From an uncultured Lachnospiraceae bacterium (lineage in GTDB: Bacteria > Bacillota_A > Clostridia > Lachnospirales > Lachnospiraceae): DNA of 7,157 nt. The position numbers and the translations under genes are program-made. Every line of letters starts with the position of its first letter. Within the stretch, counting starts at the first letter, position 1. The notes below the pieces were generated by a model. The model worked only from the letters and a program-made list of their open reading frames with translations, made no database searches and was not told the origin of the DNA. Shown here piece after piece: positions 1-5,917 of this stretch. Location of the stretch: assembly GCA_946614075.1 (NCBI GenBank), contig CAMOGO010000057.1:1-7157 (forward strand), given 5' to 3'.

Positions 1-798
1 GAAGACAAGCTGATCGCCCTCAGGGGTGCGGGAGGAGACAAAGATCTGCGGCTGAGGAGTGCCGAAAATCTCGGCGTTCTCCATCGCAGCAAATTTCCGG
101 TTCTCCATCATTTTCTCAAAGTTCATGCCGACCTGGACCGTACCCTCGGCGCTCTTGGCTTTCTTAGCCGCATCCGCTTCTTGAGCATTCTGTGCGCTCT
201 TAGCACTGTCCGCGCCTTGAACGCCCTGAGCGTCTTGAGCGGCCTGTGCTGCTTTGGCGGCGGCTGCTGCCTGCTGTGCCATGAGCTGGAATCTCTTGGC
301 AATGGTGGCGAGCTGCAGGCCCATGTTGGCCTCGTTGATGGTGCAGATGTAGCGGATCTCGCTTCCAAGCTTCTCTGTCACATAGGCTGCGTAGCGGCGG
401 AAAAACTCGATCGTGCTTTCTGCCTCCCAGCCGCCTTTTTTTATCAGCCAGACGGGGCTGGTGAAATGCATGAGGGTGACCAAAGGCTCTACCCCGTTTT
501 CACGGCAGCAGGCGATCACCTTGCGGTAATGCTCGATCTCGTTTTCGTCAAACTGCCCCTCCTCCGGCTCGATGCGGGCCCACTCGATGGAGAAACGGTA
601 GACGTTCAAGCCTGCCTTGGCGAGGAGCTTGATGTCCTCCTCATAGCGATGGTAATGGTCGCAGGCGAGGCCGCTCGGCTCGACGAAGCTCGTGTGTGGC
701 ATCAGCTCCTGTGCCCAGTAATCGCTGTGGGTGTTGTTGCCTTCTACCTGATGGGCAGCCGTCGCCGCGCCGATCAGAAAACCTTTCGGGAAATTCAT
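1..798 (-). CDS. GH1 family glycosidase (beta-glucosidase-like), 3' end cut off by the window
   Basis: Retaining glycoside hydrolase family 1 enzyme, expected to remove beta-linked glucosyl or related (possibly 6-phospho) residues from small glycosides in the cytoplasm. 266 codons are visible of a family length of about 430-480. The N-terminus MNFPKGFLIGAATAAHQVEG is the GH1 opening, with sugar-binding Gln17. RFSIEWARIEP is at about 69-79, the subsite His is H111 in LMHFTSP, and the acid/base is E156 in TINEA (Ala replaces the usual Pro of TxNEP). The nucleophile motif would lie beyond the window. The start is fixed by GGAGGAG five bases upstream. There is no signal peptide. Residues 178-219 form an Ala-x-x repeat tract, odd for a TIM barrel. 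It is the last visible gene of the operon, 101 nt after GH43. Family assignment is secure; substrate is not. Confidence 0.93.
   Translation of the reverse strand, partial: MNFPKGFLIGAATAAHQVEGNNTHSDYWAQELMPHTSFVEPSGLACDHYHRYEEDIKLLAKAGLNVYRFSIEWARIEPEEGQFDENEIEHYRKVIACCRENGVEPLVTLMHFTSPVWLIKKGGWEAESTIEFFRRYAAYVTEKLGSEIRYICTINEANMGLQLATIAKRFQLMAQQAAAAAKAAQAAQDAQGVQGADSAKSAQNAQEADAAKKAKSAEGTVQVGMNFEKMMENRKFAAMENAEIFGTPQPQIFVSSRTPEGDQLVF
142..267 (-). repeat. Degenerate 9-nt tandem repeat encoding (Ala-x-x)14 inside GH1
   Basis: Fourteen consecutive in-frame 9-nt units encode residues 178-219 of the GH1 protein. Read as tripeptides they run AAA, AKA, AQA, AQD, AQG, VQG, ADS, AKS, AQN, AQE, ADA, AKK, AKS, AEG, so the first position is Ala in 13 of 14. 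At DNA level the units resemble GCTCAAGAC and GCTCAGGGC and differ by substitutions. The tract follows the TINEA acid/base motif by about 20 residues and ends just before a conserved-looking GTVQVGMNF segment, so it reads as an expanded surface loop. Confidence 0.8.
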
Positions 799-803
799 GA
801 TGT

Positions 804-810
804 CTCCTCC
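804..810 (-). promoter_or_regulatory. Ribosome binding site of the GH1 gene
   Basis: On the minus strand GGAGGAG is followed by ACATC and then ATG. This is a near-perfect Shine-Dalgarno site at normal spacing, and it sets the GH1 start at 798. Confidence 0.85.
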
Positions 811-826
811 TTCATGTATCCTATTA

Positions 827-863
827 AGAAAGCCATTACAGGTGGTCCTTATAATGGCTTTCT
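827..863 (-). terminator. 12-bp hairpin in the GH43-GH1 spacer (possible weak terminator or processing site)
   Basis: AGAAAGCCATTA (827-838 on +) and TAATGGCTTTCT (852-863) are perfect inverted copies separated by 13 nt, and the loop itself can add a small AGG/CCT stem. On the minus strand the structure lies 37 nt after the GH43 stop. It runs GGCTTTCTTAATA at its 3' side, which is T-rich but not a clean T tract. It could be a leaky intrinsic terminator reducing GH1 expression, an RNA-stabilising 3' structure for the upstream genes, or both. The inverted repeat is seen directly; the function is inferred. Confidence 0.5.
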
Positions 864-880
864 CAGGTATTCCTTATCAA
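851..880 (-). promoter_or_regulatory. Possible sigma-A-type promoter ahead of GH1
   Basis: On the minus strand TTGATA (875-880) is followed after 18 nt by CATTAT (851-856). The first box matches the -35 consensus at five of six bases; the second matches TATAAT at only four. Transcription would begin inside the hairpin region, so such a transcript would skip the upstream stem arm. The spacer is AT-rich compared with the coding DNA, so chance matches are likely. This is a weak call. Confidence 0.25.
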
Positions 881-899
881 TGCTTTTCGCAAATGTTCT

Positions 900-2702
900 T
901 TAAGAAAGCGCCTTGCAAATGCCCTCGGTGATGCCGTTTTCATTGAAAGCATCGACGCGCACCACATAGTTTCTGTCCTTGATCAGGGCTCCTACCCGGT
1001 GCTCGCCCGGCTCAAAGACCATGTAGCTGTGGTAGAGCTTTTCCGAGGTGGATCCAAACAGGATATTGTAGCCCAGGGCGTCCTTCTGTGCCGAAATGTC
1101 GACCATCATATCCAGATCGCCGCTTCTCTTCGCCTCAAACTGAGGAACTGCCGGGGCTTCTCCCTTTCCTAAGCCAAAGACGCGCAGGCCGGAGATGCAA
1201 GGGTTCTGGGCGAAGGGTACGGCCATGCCGCTGAGGCGCAGGTAGCGTGCGGCAAAGCCCTCCTCGCGGACGATGAGGTCGTGAGGCAGGTCGGTCGCAG
1301 CGTCCTGCTTGTCCTCGATGACAAACCAGGTTTCTTTGTCGCAGGATCCCTCCAGCTTCCACTGGGTCACGCGGTCCTCCTCGTCGATGTAGCGGGCCTG
1401 GGAGCCTGGCCGGATCTCACCCGGGCAGGGGATATCGATCTTGTCGTCGGCGAAGTTTACCTGCACGGCATGGACGTCGAAAACCTCGCCCAGATCGACG
1501 CAGAGCCACTCCTCGCGGCTTGCGGAGGCGGCGCGCCACCAGGTCTGCACGTTCTCCTCGATGGCCTTCTCCGGCTCATGTCCGGACAGGCAAGAGGATG
1601 CGGTGGCTGCCTTATGGACGCTCAGAAGCATCCAGGCGGGATTGCGCCAGGGATCCTGGCAGAAACCGGAGACGGAAAGCGGCCAGTCGCCGTAGCGCTG
1701 GTTGCAGAAAAGCTCGCCGTCGGCGTCAAAGTCGGCGGGCCACAGGCCTACGCGCCGCTCAAAGTCGTGGTTGACGGAGATGCGCATGGTCGCGGTATGC
1801 CACCAGTTGCCCTGCTCGTCCTGCATCGTGGAGCCGTGTCCCGCTCCGGGGATAAAGCCGCCCGGCTTGTAGGAGTAGGGATTGTTGTCGGCGAGGCGGA
1901 AGGGCCCCAGGGGGCTTTCGCCTACGTAGACGCCGTCGGAGTAGGTATTGTACTGGGTTCCCGGCGCTGCATACTGGAAATGGTATTTCCCGCAGTGCTT
2001 GTCCATCCAGGCGCCCTCGATATAGGGCCTGTTGGAGAACATGCCGCGGATCAGCTGCTTGACTCCCGCAGGGAGCTTATCCTCCGGCACAGGGTTCCTC
2101 GCGATAAATGCTTTGTATTTGGCCTCGATCTCTGCCTCCGAAGCAGGAAGCGTGGTATTTCCTTCTCCGATGCGCTCGTAGCCGATCGAGTAAGGATCGC
2201 CAAAGACGAGCTCCTTTTTCTCCCCGATGGGCTGCATGGTCTCTTTGTCCAGCTCGACGCCGTAGATCGGGGTCGCGTTCGAGCAGCCCCAGTAAAAATA
2301 CACGCGTCCGTCGTGGTCCTCAAACAGGTTCGGATCCCAGAAGGGGAAGCTTCCCTCGATCCTCTCGTAGGGCCCATTCAGGATGTCCTTCGTGCGCCAG
2401 CGGTCGCAGTTGTGGTCTCTGCTGGAGGCGCAGAAATAGACCCAGCCGTCGACGACACGGACGTCCGGTGCATAATCGTAGAAAGGAAGACCCTCCGGCA
2501 GGCGGTGGTTTTCCCAGTTGGCCATGTCGTCCGAAACCCAGACGCCGAGCGTCATGGAGGCGAAAATATAGTAGCGTCCCTCGTAGTAGATGAGCGACGG
2601 ATCGGCTGCCTCGCGGCAGATCTGCAGGACGCCGCCTTTGCGCGGGTCTGCGTTGAACTGGTAGCGATAGTTGATATTGAGCGGATTACAGATGTAATTC
2701 AT
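900..2702 (-). CDS. GH43 glycosidase with C-terminal discoidin-like (F5/8C) and Fn3-like domains
   Basis: 600 residues. Residues 1-350 form a five-bladed beta-propeller of GH43, an inverting family of arabinofuranosidases, xylosidases and exo-galactosidases. Likely catalytic residues are D34 (AADPS, base), D123 (FWDPNLF, pKa modulator) and E229 (YIEGAW, acid). Residues about 361-510 look like an F5/8C (CBM32-type) sugar-binding sandwich (WWRAAS, WLCVDLG, ARYLRLSG, LRVFG). Residues 518-600 look Fn3-like. There is no signal peptide. The start at 2702 is chosen over an in-frame ATG at 2741 because GGAGAGG sits six bases upstream of it, while the earlier ATG has no binding site and lies deep inside the GH78 gene. 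The gene overlaps the end of GH78 by 17 nt, suggesting coupled translation. The family is clear; the linkage cut cannot be read from sequence. Confidence 0.92.
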   Translation of the reverse strand: MNYICNPLNINYRYQFNADPRKGGVLQICREAADPSLIYYEGRYYIFASMTLGVWVSDDMANWENHRLPEGLPFYDYAPDVRVVDGWVYFCASSRDHNCDRWRTKDILNGPYERIEGSFPFWDPNLFEDHDGRVYFYWGCSNATPIYGVELDKETMQPIGEKKELVFGDPYSIGYERIGEGNTTLPASEAEIEAKYKAFIARNPVPEDKLPAGVKQLIRGMFSNRPYIEGAWMDKHCGKYHFQYAAPGTQYNTYSDGVYVGESPLGPFRLADNNPYSYKPGGFIPGAGHGSTMQDEQGNWWHTATMRISVNHDFERRVGLWPADFDADGELFCNQRYGDWPLSVSGFCQDPWRNPAWMLLSVHKAATASSCLSGHEPEKAIEENVQTWWRAASASREEWLCVDLGEVFDVHAVQVNFADDKIDIPCPGEIRPGSQARYIDEEDRVTQWKLEGSCDKETWFVIEDKQDAATDLPHDLIVREEGFAARYLRLSGMAVPFAQNPCISGLRVFGLGKGEAPAVPQFEAKRSGDLDMMVDISAQKDALGYNILFGSTSEKLYHSYMVFEPGEHRVGALIKDRNYVVRVDAFNENGITEGICKALS

Positions 2703-5070
2703 AGTGAGCCTCTCCTGGTTCAAGTTCGTGTTCCTCGCCATTTGGCAGGATGATATGTGCTTTTACAGGGACCTTCAGGTCAAATGTCAGTGTCTCTTTC
2801 TCATAAGCCCAGGCGCTGCGGATGAGGCCGACGGGTGAATGCCACTCGGCCTTTGCGTGGCCAAGCGCTCTTCCCGGAACGGGCCTTATCGTCAGCTTGC
2901 CGGCCTCCAGCCGGATTCCGCAGACTCCGCCGAAAAGCCAGCCGGTGATCGCGCCGTAGGAGTAGTGGTTCAGCGAATCGTGCACAGTTCCATCGGCCCG
3001 GATGCCATCCCAGGTCTCCCAGATCGAGGTCGCGCCTTTTTTCACGGCGTAAAGCCAGGACGGGCATTCCTCCTGCAAAAGCAGGCGGTAGGCCGTGTCC
3101 GCATGTCCGTTGTCCGCGAGCACGCGGCAAAGATCCGGTGTCGAAAGGAAGCCGGTGTTCAGGTGATAACCGCACTTTTGCACCAGGTCTGCCAGATCGT
3201 CCGCTGCCTGCCGGATCTCCTCACCGTCCAATAGCCCGAAGGCGATCGGACGGACGTATTCGCACTGCCGGTCGGAGGTGATTTTGCCCTTCTTCGTGCA
3301 GGTGCGGCGGTAGGCCTTTTTGGCATTTTCCGCGATGTCGGTAAAGCGCGCGGCGTCCTCGTTTTTCCCCAGGATCTGCGCAATCTGCGCCAGGAGGGAA
3401 GCCGAGCGGTAATAGTAGGCCGTGGCCACCTCCGGTGCGCCGAACATCATGGTCTTTTTCATGGCGTCGGTATTGTCCACATCTGGCTGGCACCACTCTC
3501 CAAAATGGAAGCCCTCATCCACGAGATACTTGTGGTAAGGATTGAGGAGATTGTGCGGGCGGGTCTTCTGCGCACGCTTTTCGCAGTACGCAAGCCACCG
3601 GCACATCATGTCGTAGTTTTCCTCCAGGATGGTCACATCGCCGTAGGCCTCGTACAAAGCCCAGGGCACCAGGATGCAGGCGTCGCCCCATCCGGCAGAG
3701 CCCTGCAGCATATTGGAGATCATGCCGCCTTTATTGTTCACCGGTGCGATATTCTGCACCAGACCGTCAGGGCCTTGCGCGAGCCGGCATTCCTCCAGCC
3801 ATTTGCGGAAGATGGGCAGGCAGTCCGCGAGGTAGACGGCGGTCGGGGCAAAGGCGCCCGCATCGCCGGTCCAGCCGGCCCGCTCTCTGGTCGGGCAGTC
3901 GGTCGGGATGTCGCAGAAATTGGAGCGCATGCTCCAGAGACTGTTGAGGAAGAGACGGTTTACCTCAGCGCTGCCGCACTCGAAAAAGCCGGCCTGAGGC
4001 ATCCGGGAATAGACAGCAATTGCGGTAAACTCTGCGTCCTTCAGATCCACATCAGTCTCTATCATAGCGTACCGGAAGCCGAAAATGGTAAAAAACGGAT
4101 GAAAAATATTTTTCCCATCCTTGCAGATATATTCGATCTTCTGCGGAATGCCGCCGTTCTCGTTCCGATCGCCCGGGTCAAAGTTTTTCTGGGTAAAATT
4201 CCCGTTCTCATCGAGGGTCTCGCCGTGGCGGAGGGTGATGTGCTGTCCTGCCTTCGCCGTCACGCAGAATTCGGTGTAGCCGGCGAGGTTCTGTCCGAAG
4301 TCGATCACGGTCTCGCCGTTGGGCGTGGTGATGAGCTTTCCGCGGAAACGCTCCTGCTCCAGAATCGGGACACCCCTGTCGGGGGTCAAGGGGGTCATTT
4401 CGGGGGTCAGACCCCCGACGCGACCCCCGTCGCCCACCGTTACGCTGTGCCATTCTGTTACCAGCTCCCGGCGGGCGTCGTAGTACTCGCCCTGCTGGAG
4501 GTCGTTCTCGCGGATCGGGCCCTCCTGGCTGGCCTCCCAGCTCTCATCGCTGCAGCAGATCACCTGTCCGTCCACCTCCAGCTGGCAAAGCAAAGCCAAG
4601 TCCGTGCCATAGTAATTCCGCAGTCCGTCGATCCCGACGCTGCCGCGGTACCACCCGTCGCCGAGCGTGACAGTCAGCTCGTTTTCGCCCTCCTGCAAAA
4701 GGTCCGAGACATCGTAGCACTGGACGTTTAAGCGTTTGCGGTAATCCCCCGTGCCCGGCGCCAGGACAAAGTCTCCCACGCGCTTTCCATTGAGCATGGC
4801 CACGTAAAGTCCATGGCAGGTGATATACAGACAGGACTGACCGGCGCTCCCGGATCCGCTAGCGCCTTCGGTCTGACCGGCGCTCCCGGTTTCGATGGCG
4901 TCCTTGTCCTCTCCGGCCCCTTGGACCGTTCCGGTATTCTGAGCCTTCTCCACCATGAACCGCCGGCGCAGGATGGAGGCGGGCTGTTTTTTCTGCGGAT
5001 CCGGCGTCAGCTCGGGATTGATCCATTTGGCCTGCCATGCGGCGGGCAATTTACATTCAAGCATGCTCAT
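2686..5070 (-). CDS. GH78 alpha-L-rhamnosidase, cytoplasmic
   Basis: 794 residues; hydrolyses terminal alpha-L-rhamnosyl groups with inversion. An AWQAKWI opening leads into a Bac_rhamnosid_N-type sandwich (to about 200), a second beta domain (about 240-345, FDFGQN-like IDFGQNLAGY), an (alpha/alpha)6 catalytic barrel (about 350-705) and a C-terminal beta domain. The signature DCPTRERAGWTGD supplies D391, E396 and D403, with the same spacing as the essential acids of Bacillus RhaB. E685 in SIWETW matches the distal catalytic Glu. There is no signal peptide. The start at 5070 is preferred over the ATG at 5085 because GAGAGG sits seven bases upstream and it follows the previous stop by one base. 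Odd features are a Gly/Ser/Ala-rich insert at 41-78 and a heptamer-repeat tract at about 212-235; the frame stays open through both. Confidence 0.95.
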   Translation of the reverse strand: MSMLECKLPAAWQAKWINPELTPDPQKKQPASILRRRFMVEKAQNTGTVQGAGEDKDAIETGSAGQTEGASGSGSAGQSCLYITCHGLYVAMLNGKRVGDFVLAPGTGDYRKRLNVQCYDVSDLLQEGENELTVTLGDGWYRGSVGIDGLRNYYGTDLALLCQLEVDGQVICCSDESWEASQEGPIRENDLQQGEYYDARRELVTEWHSVTVGDGGRVGGLTPEMTPLTPDRGVPILEQERFRGKLITTPNGETVIDFGQNLAGYTEFCVTAKAGQHITLRHGETLDENGNFTQKNFDPGDRNENGGIPQKIEYICKDGKNIFHPFFTIFGFRYAMIETDVDLKDAEFTAIAVYSRMPQAGFFECGSAEVNRLFLNSLWSMRSNFCDIPTDCPTRERAGWTGDAGAFAPTAVYLADCLPIFRKWLEECRLAQGPDGLVQNIAPVNNKGGMISNMLQGSAGWGDACILVPWALYEAYGDVTILEENYDMMCRWLAYCEKRAQKTRPHNLLNPYHKYLVDEGFHFGEWCQPDVDNTDAMKKTMMFGAPEVATAYYYRSASLLAQIAQILGKNEDAARFTDIAENAKKAYRRTCTKKGKITSDRQCEYVRPIAFGLLDGEEIRQAADDLADLVQKCGYHLNTGFLSTPDLCRVLADNGHADTAYRLLLQEECPSWLYAVKKGATSIWETWDGIRADGTVHDSLNHYSYGAITGWLFGGVCGIRLEAGKLTIRPVPGRALGHAKAEWHSPVGLIRSAWAYEKETLTFDLKVPVKAHIILPNGEEHELEPGEAHYELHL
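2709..2715 (-). promoter_or_regulatory. Ribosome binding site of the GH43 gene, inside the GH78 coding end
   Basis: GGAGAGG on the minus strand lies six bases before ATG at 2702 and within the last codons of the rhamnosidase gene. It decides between the two candidate GH43 starts and supports translational coupling. Confidence 0.75.
4367..4430. repeat. GGGGGTC/GACCCCC heptamer cluster with 19-nt palindrome, in frame within GH78
   Basis: On the plus strand GGGGGTC occurs at 4381-4387, 4390-4396 and 4402-4408, and its inverse GACCCCC at 4410-4416 and 4422-4428. The core TCGGGGGTC-A-GACCCCCGA (4400-4418) is a perfect palindrome around a single A. With the GGG at 4367-4369, the plus strand has four G runs and could form a G-quadruplex. 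On the mRNA strand two GGGGGUC units precede three GACCCCC units, so several alternative hairpins are possible. The tract encodes about residues 212-235, including three Thr-Pro pairs, between the N-terminal and second beta domains of GH78. Confidence 0.85.
4837..4950 (-). repeat. Low-complexity Gly/Ser/Ala/Gln insert in GH78 with an exact 17-nt direct repeat
   Basis: Residues 41-78 are rich in Gly, Ser, Ala, Thr, Gln, Glu and Asp and separate two strands, FMVE and CLYITCHGLYVAMLNGKRVG, that are normally joined by a short turn in rhamnosidases. The plus-strand 17-mer CTGACCGGCGCTCCCGG occurs at 4837-4853 and 4873-4889. It is offset by 36 nt, an exact 12 codons, and gives the repeated peptide GSAGQ. 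This suggests in-frame duplication within a tolerated loop. Confidence 0.8.
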
Positions 5071-5071
5071 C

Positions 5072-5917
5072 CTAAAACCTCTCATTCAGCCACCCGGCGC
5101 TGAGTTCCAGACTCTTTACCGGGTCTTTGTCAATCCAGTTTTTGTGGCTTTCCAGTACCACGGCCTCAATACCGTTTGCCACGGCGATCTCCTTCAGGCC
5201 GTCTAAGTCCATGTTCCCGTACCCCAGCTCACGGCTGTCCGCCTTCAGGATCGGCGTCATGGCAGGGCCTTTCTGGCTGCTGCCGCGGTCCGTCACATGC
5301 CAGAGCTTCATGCGGCTGCCGAGCTTCTTCATCCAAAGCTTGGCATCGGCTCCGCCGTCCGTGAACCAGTAGCTGTCAAATTCAAAGCCGACGAGCGCCG
5401 GATCCGTCTCGTCAAGAAGGATATCGTAGGCACGAACGCCCGGCTTCACCGGCAAAAGCTCGACGTTATGATTGTGATAAGAAAGCGCGATCCCGGCTTT
5501 TTTCAGCTCCTCGCCTGCCCTATTCAGGCGCGTGGCGAGCTCGCGGACCGTCTTCTCCTCGCCGTAGTCAAAGCGGTACATACCGGTGATGACCACGTTC
5601 TTTGTGCCGTAGCTCTTGGCTTCTTCAGCCACGGCCTGCATCTCCCTCTCCAGGGACCCCAGGTCCGTATGAAGGCTTATGACCTCAAGGCCTGCCTCGG
5701 AAAGAAGGCCGTGCCAGTCGAGCGATCCGCCCTTTCCGGTGGGCATCCCGGCCATGCGGGTCATCAGGCGCACCATGAGAGAGCTCGGGTGGATCATAAA
5801 TCGATTCAGCTCAAGGCCGTCGTAACCGGCGGCCTTGATGCGTCTTAAGGTTTTGCGGGCCTGTGACTCGCTTGCGGTCACAGTGCCCAGCATGATCTGT
5901 TGTACAGCTTTTTTCAT
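5072..5917 (-). CDS. Sugar phosphate isomerase/epimerase-like TIM-barrel protein (AP-endonuclease 2 / xylose-isomerase-like fold)
   Basis: 281 residues, the usual length for this family. Strand-end motifs of the fold are visible: AGYDGLELN (30-38), VISLHTD (79-85), NVVITGMY (107-114), LSYHNHNVEL (145-154), VGFEFDSYW (176-184), LWHVTDRG (205-212) and AVVLESHKN (252-260). Likely metal or catalytic residues are H148, H150, E153, D181, H207 and E256. Members isomerise or epimerise free or phosphorylated sugars, and some relatives act as lyases on 3-keto-glycosides, so the reaction is open. It is cytoplasmic with no signal peptide. AGGGG lies eight bases upstream of the start. The gene overlaps the GH2 stop in an ATGA and ends one base before GH78, so it belongs to the glycosidase operon. 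Confidence 0.88.
   Translation of the reverse strand: MKKAVQQIMLGTVTASESQARKTLRRIKAAGYDGLELNRFMIHPSSLMVRLMTRMAGMPTGKGGSLDWHGLLSEAGLEVISLHTDLGSLEREMQAVAEEAKSYGTKNVVITGMYRFDYGEEKTVRELATRLNRAGEELKKAGIALSYHNHNVELLPVKPGVRAYDILLDETDPALVGFEFDSYWFTDGGADAKLWMKKLGSRMKLWHVTDRGSSQKGPAMTPILKADSRELGYGNMDLDGLKEIAVANGIEAVVLESHKNWIDKDPVKSLELSAGWLNERF
5078..5083 (-). promoter_or_regulatory. Ribosome binding site setting the GH78 start
   Basis: GAGAGG on the minus strand, within the last codons of the isomerase-like gene, lies seven bases before ATG at 5070. The alternative ATG at 5085 has no comparable site. A further in-frame ATG at 5064 is possible but more crowded. Confidence 0.65.

Noticed and set aside
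795..815. Six-codon mini-ORF (MKEETS) overlapping the GH1 start
   Set aside because: Its own ATG has no binding site, and its body is mostly the GH1 Shine-Dalgarno sequence, so it is most simply a coincidence.
181..903. A 240-codon open frame on the plus strand across the spacer
   Set aside because: It is antisense to GH1 and includes the hairpin spacer. The GH1 frame on the minus strand has catalytic motifs and a strong ribosome binding site.
2703..2741. Extended GH43 N-terminus starting at the ATG at 2741
   Set aside because: There is no Shine-Dalgarno before this ATG, it would lengthen the overlap with GH78 to 56 nt, and the extra 13 residues are not family-like. The start at 2702 has a good binding site.
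1281..2753. A 490-codon open frame on the plus strand
   Set aside because: It lies opposite the GH43 gene, whose motifs and binding site are clear. Its translation shows no recognisable domain, and long antisense frames are expected where codons rich in G/C at the third position avoid reverse stops.
4367..4430. CRISPR array or insertion-sequence end
   Set aside because: The repeats are 7 nt in mixed orientation with no regular spacers, no target-site duplication is seen, and the rhamnosidase frame is uninterrupted.
3505..4731. A 408-codon open frame on the plus strand
   Set aside because: It is antisense to the GH78 catalytic domain, has no family resemblance, and is explained by codon bias of the real gene.
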